A stretch of DNA of 64,000 bases. Origin: a bacterium. GTDB taxonomy: Bacteria > Electryoneota > RPQS01. Both the position numbers and the translations under genes were made by a program. Positions 29,089-38,609 of this stretch are shown in pieces; position 1 is the first letter of the stretch; each line of letters starts with the position of its first letter. Location: the NCBI GenBank assembly GCA_016703065.1, contig JADJCU010000002.1, forward strand, positions 1 through 64,000, given 5' to 3'. The notes beneath the pieces were generated by a model. It was given only the letters and a program-made list of their open reading frames with translations. It was not told the origin of the DNA and searched no databases.

Positions 29089-29994
29089 ATGATCATCGGA
29101 ACTCGCGGCAGCGCCCTGGCAAGAACCCAGACTGAATGGGTCAGAAAGCTCCTTGAAAGCAAGCTTGATGCACCTGTCGACGTTCGCATCATCTCTACAC
29201 AAGGGGATCGTGTCACGGATCGGCCGTTGCGCGAGCTTGAAGGCAGCGGCTATTTCACAAAGGAACTTGAAGAGGCCCTGCTTGACGGGCGTATCGACGT
29301 CGCTGTGCATTCCTTTAAGGACATGCCTTCTCAGTGCCCCACAGGCCTTGTGTTGGCCGCAGTGTCTGCCCGCGAGGACGCGGCGGATATCTTGGTCATG
29401 CTCCCGGATGCAATATCCCTTGACGAGAAATCGCTATTCCTGAAGCCCGGAGCAATGGTCGGTACAAGCGCGGTGCGCCGCGAAGCACAACTCAAGTCCC
29501 TTCGCCCTGATGTTGAGACGCGCGATTTGCGCGGGAACGTCCCGACTCGCTTGAGTAAGCTGCGCGAACGCCAGTACGATGCAATCTTGCTTGCGAGCGC
29601 AGGTGTCCGAAGGCTCGGCCTCAGCCTGTCTGAGTTTCGGGTTCCCCGTTTGGAGCCCGCGCAATTTGTGCCCGCTCCCGGACAGGGCGCGCTGGCTATT
29701 CAGATGCGTGATGATGATAGATTCCTTGAACATGTAAGAGCGGCCATCCACTGTGACGGACATGGACGGCCACGAGAATTGAGCGGCAGGTGCAATCGCT
29801 TCTGGGTGGCGGTTGCGGCCTGCCGCTTGGTACTACGCATGTCACAACGATAATGGATGGAAGATGGAGGGTTCTGGTACAGTAAAGCGACCGGCGCTGT
29901 TCGTGCGTCAGTGCTCGGCTCCGAACCTGACCTCCTCGCTCAAGAGCTCTTCACAAGACTCACAGTGTCCCGACAATGCCTGGTCGAGTGCTGA
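29089..29994 (+). CDS. hemC: Hydroxymethylbilane synthase (porphobilinogen deaminase), two frameshifts
   Basis: Joins four porphobilinogens into hydroxymethylbilane in the cytoplasm. Begins IIGTRGSALARTQTEWV, the family start, and has VAVHSFKDMP, GTSAVRREAQLK, DLRGNVPTRL and APGQGALAIQ. The frame breaks near 29755-29765; the next frame continues TWTATRIERQVQSLLGGGCG, where the Cys carries the dipyrromethane cofactor. A second break near 29875-29878 restores YSKATGAVRASVLGSEPDL up to TGA 29994. Restored length about 300 aa, normal for HemC. As hemC is needed for heme and its C-terminus is intact in another frame, sequence errors are the simplest explanation. First gene of the hem operon; overlaps hemD by 19 bp. 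Confidence 0.9.
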
Positions 29995-30719
29995 TTACCC
30001 GGGATCTCGCTCTTTGTGGCGCACTCCCCGAACTTCTACGGCGGTCAGGTCGCGTCGTCCACGGCGTGTCCGTGACGGCTACGGAGTTCACGACTACCGC
30101 GTTACCTGACTGTTCAAAACAGGAGTGGATAGCTTTTACGAGCGCCAACGCCGTCCGCGGGTTGGCGCATTTGTTTGGTACTAATTCACTGGTTGGCCTT
30201 TCGCACCTGCACATCGCGACAGTCGGCAAGGCGACGGCAGCGGTGGCGGCAGAGTACCTTCAGTGTGAGCCAAAGTTGGTCAGTACTATCGCAGATGGCG
30301 CACACCTGGCGGTCCTGTTATCCGATATGCTGCCGGAAGGGACACGGATTCTTTATCCCTGCGCCTGCGATCACGACTCGAACTTCACACATATCTGCCG
30401 GTCTTACGGTTTGGTTGTGACCGATCTCCCGGTGTATCGTACGCTACCTAAACCGGCAACGCAACTTGACGCAGAGCTATCAGCGCTCGGCAGTTTCGAT
30501 GCAGTGCTGTTCTATGCTCCAAGTGCGGTTCGGGCATTCGGCGCTGCCTGCCGGGCAAGGCATGGCTTCGCGGCAATTGCAATTGGTCCAACGACTCTGT
30601 TCGCTTTGGATGAAGCGGGCTTCGGCTCGCTTGTCGTCGCCGATTCGCCCAATACCGAGGCGTTGTTTCGAGCCGTCGAAAACGGTCTATCCCTAAAGGC
30701 GGAATCCGTCCATGCCTGA
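29976..30719 (+). CDS. hemD: Uroporphyrinogen-III synthase
   Basis: Cyclises hydroxymethylbilane with inversion of ring D. 247 aa, usual size. The family is poorly conserved, but VLITRD at the start, WIAFTSANAVRGLAHLF, IATVGKATAAV, YRTLP and DAVLFYAPSAVRAF are at the expected places in the two-domain fold. Position between hemC and hemE, with overlaps of 19 bp and 8 bp, makes the assignment firm. Start ATG 29976 lies within the end of hemC. Confidence 0.88.
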   Translation: MPGRVLITRDLALCGALPELLRRSGRVVHGVSVTATEFTTTALPDCSKQEWIAFTSANAVRGLAHLFGTNSLVGLSHLHIATVGKATAAVAAEYLQCEPKLVSTIADGAHLAVLLSDMLPEGTRILYPCACDHDSNFTHICRSYGLVVTDLPVYRTLPKPATQLDAELSALGSFDAVLFYAPSAVRAFGAACRARHGFAAIAIGPTTLFALDEAGFGSLVVADSPNTEALFRAVENGLSLKAESVHA

Positions 30720-31770
30720 AGAAGTACTCGCGCCGTCCGTCGCTGTTACGCAGAAGAAGTCATTTCTACGCGCCGCGCGCGGCGAACACATGCGAATCCC
30801 GCCGGTTTGGCTGATGCGGCAGGCAGGCCGTTACTTGCCCGAGTACCTCGCGGTACGGGCAGATCACGATTTCATCTCCGTGTGCCGCACGCCCGACCTG
30901 GCTTGCGAAGTGACGATGCAGCCGATTCGGCGCTTTGACTTTGATGCCGCTATTCTCTTCAGCGACATTCTGATTCCGGCAATCCCGTTGGGCTGCGGAT
31001 TGCGCTTCGACAGTGGTCATGGACCCGTGATCGAAAGGCCGGTCCGAAGCCGGAACGAAGTTGATTCGCTGCGCGAATTCGATCCCCGTGAAGAGCTGGA
31101 CGACGTTCTTGCCGCAGTTAAACTGATTCGGCGGGAACTTCCGGACGACAAGGCCTTGATTGGTTTCGCAGGTGCGCCCTTCACATTGGCGTGTTATTTA
31201 ATCGAAGGCGGCAAACCCGATCCCTTTAGGAATGTCAAGCGCATGATGTACTCCGACCCGGAGGCCTTCACTAAGCTGCTCAACAAGCTCGCAGATTTCA
31301 CTGCGGACTATATGCTGGCGATGATTGATGCCGGAGCAGACGCGATACAGCTTTTTGATACATGGGGCGGCATCCTCACGGTCGCGGAATTCCGCGCGCT
31401 GAACCTTCCGGTCTTGCAGAGAATCGTCGCGGCGCTGAATCATAGCGTCGCCCCCACGACCTACTTCGTGCTCAACGGAATGCACCTCGCGAGCGTCGCA
31501 GAAATCGGCGCCGATGTCTACGGACTCGATTGGCGCATGCCAATACAATCGGCTAAGGCGCGATTTGGTACTCAGGCATCCCTTCAAGGCAATCTTGATC
31601 CGGTCCTCCTGCTCACAGATGAAACGACGATCCGCCGCGCCGCGCGTCAGATCATTAATGACGCTGAAGGCGCCGGTTTCATCTTCAACCTCGGGCACGG
31701 CATCCTTCCGGACACACCGATTAGCTCCGTTGATATCCTGTTGGACGAAATCCGGAGTTCACGAGCATGA
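30712..31770 (+). CDS. hemE: Uroporphyrinogen decarboxylase
   Basis: Removes the four acetate carboxyls of uroporphyrinogen III to give coproporphyrinogen III. 352 aa. PPVWLMRQAGRYLPEY (substrate-binding Arg) is the family signature, with ILFSDILIP, GFAGAPFTLACYLIEG, DAIQLFDTWGG, GLDWRM and FNLGHGILPDTP following in order. ATG 30712 overlaps hemD by 8 bp and its stop overlaps hemN as ATGA. Confidence 0.96.
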   Translation: MPEEVLAPSVAVTQKKSFLRAARGEHMRIPPVWLMRQAGRYLPEYLAVRADHDFISVCRTPDLACEVTMQPIRRFDFDAAILFSDILIPAIPLGCGLRFDSGHGPVIERPVRSRNEVDSLREFDPREELDDVLAAVKLIRRELPDDKALIGFAGAPFTLACYLIEGGKPDPFRNVKRMMYSDPEAFTKLLNKLADFTADYMLAMIDAGADAIQLFDTWGGILTVAEFRALNLPVLQRIVAALNHSVAPTTYFVLNGMHLASVAEIGADVYGLDWRMPIQSAKARFGTQASLQGNLDPVLLLTDETTIRRAARQIINDAEGAGFIFNLGHGILPDTPISSVDILLDEIRSSRA

Positions 31771-33161
31771 AGACCGGAACTTGGTGCAACATCCCCGAGG
31801 CGAAACTCTACGAGATGATCGAGGAACTGGACACGAGAGGGCCCCGCTACACCTCATATCCAACAGTTCCCGTGTGGAAAGCGCCCCTTTCCCCCGATCT
31901 CTATGCGCACGCGCTAAGTCGTCTCGGCGCAAACAACGACAGCATTGCCGTGTATTTGCACTTCCCGTTTTGCCGGCAGCGTTGCCTCTATTGCGGCTGC
32001 AATGCGCATGTTACGCACGACGAGCAACGGATGCACCGCTACATGGACGCCCTTGAAATAGAGATCAAGCGCGTGTCGAGCATGTTTGCGCACAGGGTTA
32101 CCCATTCGCAGCTTCATCTGGGCGGTGGAACGCCGACGTATGTACCTTCTGACCGATTGGCCCGCGTACTCGACATGCTGATTGAGTGGATTCCGGGAAG
32201 TAAGTTAGCCGACCGATCTGTGGAAGTGGATCCGCGTGTGACGACCGACGAGCACTTGTATCTACTTGCCCAACGCGGTTTCACTCGCATTTCGGCAGGT
32301 CTTCAGGACTTGAACCCCGATGTTCAGGCCGCCATCCGTCGTGAGTACAGTCTGGACCAGATCACTCACTTCATCCAACGCGCCCGCGCAATCGGTTTCA
32401 CGAGCGTGAACATTGACCTGATTTACGGACTGCCACGGCAGCGCAGGGATACGTGGCAGGAAACGCTAACTGCGGTCGCTAATTTGAAACCAGATCGACT
32501 TGCCTGTTTCGGTTACGCGCATCTTCCCGCGCGAATCAAGCATCAGCAGGCGATCAATGACGAAGAATTGCCGTCGGCCCCCGACAGGCTGGGTATGCTG
32601 CTTGACGCGCATAGGGTACTCGGTGACCACGGCTACGCTGGTATCGGAATGGATCACTTTGCGCTGCCGGAAGACGATCTCGCAGTTGCGCAGCGGGAGG
32701 GACGACTGTGGCGCAACTTCATGGGTTATACAACGACCCGCGGATTGGAGCTACTCGGCCTGGGTTGCTCTGGCATCAGCGAATTCACGTCGCTCTTCTC
32801 GCAGAACGTCTCCAACCCGGAGGTCTATGCTGAACGAATCGAGGCTGGAGAGTTGCCTCTCGAACGTGGACATGAGCTGTCCAAGGACGATTTCACGACA
32901 AAGCAGATCATCAACCACCTTATGTGCAACCTCGAGATCGAGATTCCCGACAAGGACTTTGACGCCGATCCTGAGTTCGAAATGCGGATGGAGCATGCTA
33001 TGAAGCAAGTTGCAGGCTTCGAACCGCGAGGGCTCGTCACCAAATCCGGTCGCGGATATCGGATCACCCGTCTCGGCCAGCTCTTTGTGCGCAATCTGGC
33101 GATGCCATTTGACCGTTATCTGAACGAGCAAACAAGCGTATTGTTTTCCAAGACGGTCTGA
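31767..33161 (+). CDS. hemN: Oxygen-independent coproporphyrinogen-III oxidase (radical SAM)
   Basis: Converts coproporphyrinogen III to protoporphyrinogen IX without oxygen. 464 aa, the length of true HemN. The 4Fe-4S/SAM motif is CRQRCLYCGC near residue 70, the HemN pattern CX3CX2CXC with the extra Cys, preceded by YLHFPF. LHLGGGTPTYVPSDRL, SVEVDPRVTT, RISAGLQDLNPDVQAAIRR and DLIYGLPRQRRDTW are all as in HemN rather than HemW. Starts by ATGA overlap with hemE; 3 bp separate its stop from hemH. It implies that heme can be made under anoxia at this step. Confidence 0.95.
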   Translation: MKTGTWCNIPEAKLYEMIEELDTRGPRYTSYPTVPVWKAPLSPDLYAHALSRLGANNDSIAVYLHFPFCRQRCLYCGCNAHVTHDEQRMHRYMDALEIEIKRVSSMFAHRVTHSQLHLGGGTPTYVPSDRLARVLDMLIEWIPGSKLADRSVEVDPRVTTDEHLYLLAQRGFTRISAGLQDLNPDVQAAIRREYSLDQITHFIQRARAIGFTSVNIDLIYGLPRQRRDTWQETLTAVANLKPDRLACFGYAHLPARIKHQQAINDEELPSAPDRLGMLLDAHRVLGDHGYAGIGMDHFALPEDDLAVAQREGRLWRNFMGYTTTRGLELLGLGCSGISEFTSLFSQNVSNPEVYAERIEAGELPLERGHELSKDDFTTKQIINHLMCNLEIEIPDKDFDADPEFEMRMEHAMKQVAGFEPRGLVTKSGRGYRITRLGQLFVRNLAMPFDRYLNEQTSVLFSKTV

Positions 33162-33164
33162 TTC

Positions 33165-34121
33165 ATGAATACCTCCGCACTCTTGCTAATCAACATGGGC
33201 GGACCGGCTCGCCGCAACGATGTTGAACCATACCTTCGCGAGATCTTCAGCGATCCTGCAATAATTGATTTGCCCGGCATCGTTCGCAGACCGTTGGCCG
33301 GGATGATTGCCCGGCGCCGGGCCGATGAAGTTGCGGATCGTTACGAGTCTATAGGCGGCTACAGCCCGCTCTTTCACTGGACTGAGTCGCTCCGACGCGG
33401 AATTCAAGAGTGTCTGGAACAGCAGGGTGACGATGTTGGCGTTGAATGGGCATTCCGCTACATGTCGCCAACTATCGACGAAACCTTGGTGAACATGCAG
33501 GACCGCGGCATTCGGCAATTCAGCGTATTGCCACTGTTTCCCCATTACACGCACACGATGACGGGCTCGGTGATGAAAGAGGTTGGTCGCGTGGCAACCC
33601 GACTCGATTTGGAGTACGACTACGTTGAGGATTGGGGTTTGGACGACGACGTAAATGTGGTCTGGACTTCCTATCTCCACGACGCGCTTCGACAGGCCGG
33701 GCCGAATGCGCGAGTCATCTTTGTAGCGCATGGAATTCCACAGCTCTACGTGAAACGTGGCGACGACTACCCTGAACGCGTGGTCGCTTCGGCGAAGAAG
33801 CTGGCCGCGACCCTCCCTGCACACGTCGAATGGTGCGTGGCATACCAGAGTAAAGTCGGTCCACTCGAGTGGACCAAACCGTATATGGAAGACGTGCTCG
33901 ACAAATGGTCGCGCGTCGACGCTCCGATTGTCATGATGCCGCTCAGTTTCGTGGCTGATTGCCTTGAGACACTGTACGATCTTGATGACGTTGCCCGGAA
34001 GATCGTCACTTCAAATGGCGTTCGCAAGTATGTTCGCGCCCGCGTGTTTAATGACGACCCTCAGTTCGCTCGCGCGTTAGTCACGGTGTGGAAAGAACGG
34101 CATCATGTCGGCTGTCGATGA
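33165..34121 (+). CDS. hemH: Ferrochelatase
   Basis: Inserts Fe(II) into the porphyrin. 318 aa. LLLINMGGPARRNDVEPYLREIFSD is the family start (given here in parts: LLINMGGP, VEPYLREIFSD). SIGGYSPLFHWTE, FRYMSPTIDETL and VLPLFPHYT follow. The catalytic His lies in FVAHGIPQLY and the conserved Glu in DCLETLYDLD. It pairs with HemY, which makes protoporphyrin, so the protoporphyrin-dependent route is likely. Overlaps hemY by 17 bp. Confidence 0.94.
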   Translation: MNTSALLLINMGGPARRNDVEPYLREIFSDPAIIDLPGIVRRPLAGMIARRRADEVADRYESIGGYSPLFHWTESLRRGIQECLEQQGDDVGVEWAFRYMSPTIDETLVNMQDRGIRQFSVLPLFPHYTHTMTGSVMKEVGRVATRLDLEYDYVEDWGLDDDVNVVWTSYLHDALRQAGPNARVIFVAHGIPQLYVKRGDDYPERVVASAKKLAATLPAHVEWCVAYQSKVGPLEWTKPYMEDVLDKWSRVDAPIVMMPLSFVADCLETLYDLDDVARKIVTSNGVRKYVRARVFNDDPQFARALVTVWKERHHVGCR

Positions 34122-35523
34122 CCGACTCAGGCCGCGGGTCCTGGTCATTGGTGGCGGTATCGCCGGACTCGCCACAGGATACCTGATTCTGGCGCTTGCG
34201 CGTGAGCGCGATATTCAACCGGAATTGACAGTGCTTGAGGCGCAGGATACCGCTGGAGGTGCCACCCGCACCGAGCACATTGACGGCTTCACGTGCGAAT
34301 GGGGTCCCAATGGATTTCTCGACAATGAACCTGCAACACTCGACTTGATCAAGCGACTCGGATTGCAGTCCCGGATGATCGTCGCATCGCCCAGCGCGGC
34401 TCATCGGTATATCTACCACCACGGCACAATGCATGAAGTGCCGCTCGACCCAATGTCGTTCATCAGATCGGACATTCTCCCATTTGCGGCGAAGTTTCGG
34501 ATGGCGCTTGAGCTCGCAGTTCCCGCTAAACGTGACGGCGCGGATGAAACCGTGTATGACTTCGCCGAGCGCCGCCTGGGAAGTTCATTTGCGCGGTACT
34601 TGATTGATCCAATGGTGTCCGGAATTTTCGCCGGCAACGCAAGCGAGCTTTCGCTTCGCGCAGTGTTTCCCAAGATGGTTGAAATGGAGTCCGATCACGG
34701 CGGCCTGTTCAGGGCCATGCTTGCAAAGCGCCGCGAAGCTAAGAAGTCCGGTAAACGCATCGGCGGCCCCGCCGGGGCCAATGCCAGCCTGACGACGTTC
34801 ATGGACGGCATGGGAGAACTGACGGCCACCCTTGCGAGAGCCTTAAGCGAGAATATTGTCACACGCTCCAATGTCCGGGCAATACATAGGCGCGGAGAGC
34901 ATTTCGAGGTCATTACAGAAGCTAAGCGGCTCAGCTCTGATGCAGTAATCGTTGCGTGCCCATCCTATGCCGCTGCGTCGATCGTTGGCGAGTTGTCGCA
35001 CAACGCGGCGCGGAGCTTGCGTGACATCCAGTATGCGCCGGTTGACGTCGTCGCGCACGGGCATCGCGTCGAGGACATTGGAAGGGAGTTGAACGGATTC
35101 GGAGTCCTGATTCCACGGGGTGAGCAATATCGGGCGCTCGGATCACTGTGGTGTGATGCCATTTTCCCGAATCAAGCACCGAAGGAAATGCATCTGTTGC
35201 GTACAATGATCGGCGGAGCGCATGACCTGAGTGCGGCCGATTTGAGTCATGATGAGCTCGAGCAGCTTGCCCGCGACGAACATCGTCTCCTGTACGACGT
35301 CAAGCAACCTCCCGTTTTCAGCAAAGTCATCCGGCACCGTAAAGCGATTGCGCAATACACACGCGGACATCTCGATCGCGTCAGGGACACCGAGTTGCTG
35401 GAGCGGCAACTGCCGGGATTATACTTCACGGGCGCATCGTATCGCGGCGTGTCCGTCAATGGCTGCGTCAAGGATGCGTTTAGAGTGGCGCGCCAGGTGC
35501 TCGAGCTATGGAAGATAAGCTGA
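34105..35523 (+). CDS. hemY: Protoporphyrinogen/coproporphyrinogen oxidase, HemY type
   Basis: FAD enzyme of the HemG/HemY (PPOX) class; 472 aa. N-terminal Rossmann motif VIGGGIAGLATGYL, followed by VLEAQDTAGGATRT and CEWGPNGFLDNEP, then IDPMVSGIFAGNASELSLRAVFP and a C-terminal FAD segment (LYFTGASYRGVSVNGCVKDA). HemY-class enzymes usually use molecular oxygen, while the upstream HemN does not; the mixture suggests facultative or micro-oxic use, or another acceptor. ATG 34105 lies inside the hemH end. Confidence 0.92.
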   Translation: MSAVDDRLRPRVLVIGGGIAGLATGYLILALARERDIQPELTVLEAQDTAGGATRTEHIDGFTCEWGPNGFLDNEPATLDLIKRLGLQSRMIVASPSAAHRYIYHHGTMHEVPLDPMSFIRSDILPFAAKFRMALELAVPAKRDGADETVYDFAERRLGSSFARYLIDPMVSGIFAGNASELSLRAVFPKMVEMESDHGGLFRAMLAKRREAKKSGKRIGGPAGANASLTTFMDGMGELTATLARALSENIVTRSNVRAIHRRGEHFEVITEAKRLSSDAVIVACPSYAAASIVGELSHNAARSLRDIQYAPVDVVAHGHRVEDIGRELNGFGVLIPRGEQYRALGSLWCDAIFPNQAPKEMHLLRTMIGGAHDLSAADLSHDELEQLARDEHRLLYDVKQPPVFSKVIRHRKAIAQYTRGHLDRVRDTELLERQLPGLYFTGASYRGVSVNGCVKDAFRVARQVLELWKIS

Positions 35524-36344
35524 CCATGCTGCTTTATAATCTCCTGCCTGCATTTCTCATTCTGATGTACGGCGGATTGCTCGCGTTTTGGGCAATTCTC
35601 TATCACAACCCGGACGAACTCCTGGAACGGCTCGCAACGCGTATCGGTTGGGTCACGCTTGGTGTATATGCGATCTGGTTAGCAACTTTGTCAATTGCGC
35701 AGCGGCAAATCCCAATTTTGACCGCCGGTCAGATCAGTGTCTTTCTGGGATTCCTGATTTGGATGGATCAGCTATTCCTGCAGCGCCGGGCTCCACAGAG
35801 AATTCTGGTCGTGCTGCCTCTGATTACGGTAGTTGTCCTGCTGCTTGTTGGCTTCGCGGGAGGCTTGCGGCACGCGGCGGCGCCTGAACAACTGCATTCC
35901 GCTTGGTCCGCAGTTCATATCATCCTGTCTATGGCCGGTGTCGCGATGCTGTTCGGCAGCGGAGTCTACGGCACCGGATCCGTACTCCTCAAGCATGAGC
36001 TTAAGTCGCGTCGGTTCGGCCGCCTGTTCTCGCGTCTTCCGTCAATGGACGAGATGCACAGGCTGCGGGCCTTTGCGCTCTACTTCGGCTGGTCCCTGAT
36101 CACCGCGAGCTTCGCTTCCTCCGTCGTCTTTCTCTTCTCGGCGCGTTCGGGCAGCCCGAGCTTTTTTAGTCACCTGCATGAAATGTTCGCCTTGTGGGTT
36201 GTTGCGTCGCTGCTCGCCCTGTCCGAACGATTGAAATGGTTTGGCGATCAGAAACAGGCCCGCCTGACCGTTGCTTTGTCGGCGCTGATCATTCTGCTGA
36301 TTGCCGGTTCCGTCGCGCAGATCTTTTTCGGAGGAAGGTCGTGA
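35508..36344 (+). CDS. hemX: HemX/CcsA-like integral membrane protein
   Basis: About 278 aa, eight predicted membrane helices, no soluble domain. The region HSAWSAVHIILSMAGVAMLF, GSVLLKHELKSRRFGRLF and FALYFGWSLITASF matches the conserved core of the CcsA/HemX family, with His residues that may bind heme. It lies directly upstream of hemA, as HemX does in Bacillus, and lacks the tryptophan-rich loop of genuine CcsA, so HemX is the better name; a role in heme export or control of HemA level is inferred from relatives. The start may be ATG 35508 (overlapping hemY by 16 bp) or ATG 35526. Its stop overlaps hemA by GTGA. Confidence 0.75.
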   Translation: MEDKLTMLLYNLLPAFLILMYGGLLAFWAILYHNPDELLERLATRIGWVTLGVYAIWLATLSIAQRQIPILTAGQISVFLGFLIWMDQLFLQRRAPQRILVVLPLITVVVLLLVGFAGGLRHAAAPEQLHSAWSAVHIILSMAGVAMLFGSGVYGTGSVLLKHELKSRRFGRLFSRLPSMDEMHRLRAFALYFGWSLITASFASSVVFLFSARSGSPSFFSHLHEMFALWVVASLLALSERLKWFGDQKQARLTVALSALIILLIAGSVAQIFFGGRS

Positions 36345-37639
36345 AGCTCGAGATGATCGGCCTCAATCATCGCGCGGCAAATTTAACGCTGCGTGAGCGG
36401 GCAGCGATTGCCCCGGAGAGCTTGCCAGGCGTTCTGAAACGCGCCGTGGCTCATCCGAATATTGAAGGAGCTGCGATACTTTCCACGTGCAACCGCGCCG
36501 AGCTTTACCTTTCTCCGACGTTTCACTTTGACCAGACGGAGTTCCGCCTTCTCTACTGTGATCTGTTTGGCCTTGATCCGCAGGACGGTGAGTCAGCGTA
36601 CATACACCGCGACTCCATGGCAGTAAAACATCTGTTTCGGGTGTCGTCGGGTTTGGACTCGCAGATGATCGGTGAGATTCAGATTCTTGCGCAGGTCAAG
36701 TCTGCGTACGCGACAGCCCTTGAAACGGCGTGCACCAGCGCTATCCTGAATCGGCTGTTCACTCATGCGATTTCGTGCGGCAAGTTGGTGCGCACACGGA
36801 CTGCGATTTCGCAGGGCGCGGTGTCCGTCGCCTATGCGGCAATCGAAGTTGCCCAGCGCCTTTTTAACAAACTTGACACAAAGAAGATTCTCCTTGTTGG
36901 TGCAGGCGAAACGAGCGCACTTGCGGCAAAATACCTCGCCGATGCTGGAGCCTGCACGTGGCGCGTTAGTAACCGAACTCAATCACGAGCAGAGGCCTTC
37001 GCCTGCAAGATCGGAGGTTCGACAACGACCTTCCCGCCAACCAACGACGACTTCGACTGGGCGGACATCGTTGTCTGTGCAACCTCGGCGCCGACACACA
37101 TAATTACGAGAGCGTCGGCGGACAGCGCCGTGCGAGCCAGAAAGCGCCCGTTGCTGTTTCTCGATCTTGCGGTACCGCGTGACGTTGACGGAGCATTGGG
37201 CGAATGCGAAGAAGTGTATCTATATACGGTTGACGATTTCCAGGAATTGGTCGCCGCAAATCTTCGTGCCCGGCAGAAAGAGGCGTTGCGCGCGGAGGAA
37301 ATCGTAGAGCGCGAAGGCGAAACATTTGCGGAATGGTACCGTCAGAACCGGATCGCGCCCAGTATACAGCAGCTCCAAATCGCATTGGAGACGATTCGAA
37401 CCTCTGAAGTTGAGCAACAGTCTCACCATTTCCATGAAACAGATCGCGTTGAAGTTGACAAATTCTCGCGCTCACTGATGAAACGTGTTACAAGCCTTAT
37501 CGTGGCGAACATGCGTCGCGCTTCGGAAGACGGAAAAGACCTCGATCTGGCGCGGGCAATAGCGTTGGCATTCGCGGGCAAAGATCAAGAAACAACAGAT
37601 AAGATACTCGAGAAATTAAGTCATGAGCTTTCCCATTGA
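36341..37639 (+). CDS. hemA: Glutamyl-tRNA reductase
   Basis: Reduces Glu-tRNA to glutamate-1-semialdehyde, the first committed step of the C5 route. GTG 36341 chosen: GGAGGAAGG lies just upstream (36330-36338), it overlaps the preceding stop as GTGA, and the product then starts KLEMIGLNHRAANLTLRE, as in the family. 432 aa. Catalytic Cys is in AILSTCNRAELYL. VSSGLDSQMIGEIQILAQVK, GAVSVAYAAIEVA, the NADPH-binding LLVGAGETSALAAKYL and RPLLFLDLAVPRDVD follow in order. Overlaps hemB by 17 bp. Confidence 0.95.
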   Translation: MKLEMIGLNHRAANLTLRERAAIAPESLPGVLKRAVAHPNIEGAAILSTCNRAELYLSPTFHFDQTEFRLLYCDLFGLDPQDGESAYIHRDSMAVKHLFRVSSGLDSQMIGEIQILAQVKSAYATALETACTSAILNRLFTHAISCGKLVRTRTAISQGAVSVAYAAIEVAQRLFNKLDTKKILLVGAGETSALAAKYLADAGACTWRVSNRTQSRAEAFACKIGGSTTTFPPTNDDFDWADIVVCATSAPTHIITRASADSAVRARKRPLLFLDLAVPRDVDGALGECEEVYLYTVDDFQELVAANLRARQKEALRAEEIVEREGETFAEWYRQNRIAPSIQQLQIALETIRTSEVEQQSHHFHETDRVEVDKFSRSLMKRVTSLIVANMRRASEDGKDLDLARAIALAFAGKDQETTDKILEKLSHELSH

Positions 37640-38609
37640 GCGGCCCCGACGACTTCGGCGCACTGAAAACCTGCGTAGGTTGGTGAGCGAGACGAGACTG
37701 AGTACGTCCGATTTCGTGCAGCCGCTGTTCGTGGTGCCGGGCAACGGAGTGAAAAATGAGATATCGAGTCTTCCGGGCCAGTTTCATTGGTCGGTTGACC
37801 GCGTCGTAGAGCCTGCGCAGCGCTGTTCTCAGGCGGGAGTTCCCGCAGTGATTCTGTTCGGGATTCCCTCCCGAAAAGACGAAATCGGCAGTGCTGCCTA
37901 TGACGACAATGGCGAAGTTCAATTGGCGATCCGCGCGATCAAACGCGAAGTACCTGAGCTGCTTGTCATTACGGATGTTTGTCTCTGTGAGTATACGTCA
38001 CACGGTCACTGCGGAGCAGTCTGCAACAGCGAAGTCGCCAATGACCAGACTCTTGAGTTGCTCGCCAGGGCCGCTGTTAGTCACGCTCGCGCAGGCGCCG
38101 ACATAGTCGCTCCATCCGATATGATGGACGGCCGCATCGGGGCCATCCGGCAGGCGCTGGACGCCGAAGGATTCGAACAAGTTGCGATTCTGTCCTACGC
38201 GGCGAAGTATGCTTCCGCGTTCTACGGGCCGTTTCGTATCGCCGTCGATTCCGCTCCGCAATTCGGCGATCGCCGCGGCTATCAGATGGATCCTGCAAAT
38301 GCCGAAGAGGCGCTGCGCGAAGTTGAGCTTGACTTGGCCGAAGGTGCCGACATGGTCATGATCAAACCCGGCATCGCATACCTGGATATCCTTCAATCCG
38401 TGAAACAGCGGTTCCGCAGGGTGACATCGGCCTATCATGTCTCGGGTGAGTACGCAATGATTGAGGCCGCAGCAGCGCGCGGTTGGGTGGACCGTAAGCG
38501 ATTGGTGCTCGAATCGCTGCTTGCGTTCAAACGGGCCGGAGCAGATTTCGTCTTGACCTACTACGCCATGGAAGCGGCGGAATGGTTGAATCAGGAGCAG
38601 GACAGATGA
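37623..38609 (+). CDS. hemB: Porphobilinogen synthase (delta-aminolevulinic acid dehydratase)
   Basis: Condenses two ALA to porphobilinogen. 328 aa. Starts with the usual RPRRLRRTENLRRLVSET. Zinc-site cysteines are in VCLCEYTSHGHCG, so a zinc-dependent form. Schiff-base lysines are in SYAAKYASAFYGPFR and DMVMIKPGIAYLD. DPANAEEALREVELDLAEGA and YHVSGEYAMIEAAAARGW are also typical. Stop overlaps hemL by ATGA. Confidence 0.95.
   Translation: MSFPIERPRRLRRTENLRRLVSETRLSTSDFVQPLFVVPGNGVKNEISSLPGQFHWSVDRVVEPAQRCSQAGVPAVILFGIPSRKDEIGSAAYDDNGEVQLAIRAIKREVPELLVITDVCLCEYTSHGHCGAVCNSEVANDQTLELLARAAVSHARAGADIVAPSDMMDGRIGAIRQALDAEGFEQVAILSYAAKYASAFYGPFRIAVDSAPQFGDRRGYQMDPANAEEALREVELDLAEGADMVMIKPGIAYLDILQSVKQRFRRVTSAYHVSGEYAMIEAAAARGWVDRKRLVLESLLAFKRAGADFVLTYYAMEAAEWLNQEQDR

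Noticed and set aside
35508..36344. Calling this gene CcsA, the cytochrome c heme-lyase subunit
   Set aside because: The tryptophan-rich heme-handling loop is not visible and the location beside hemA fits HemX better.
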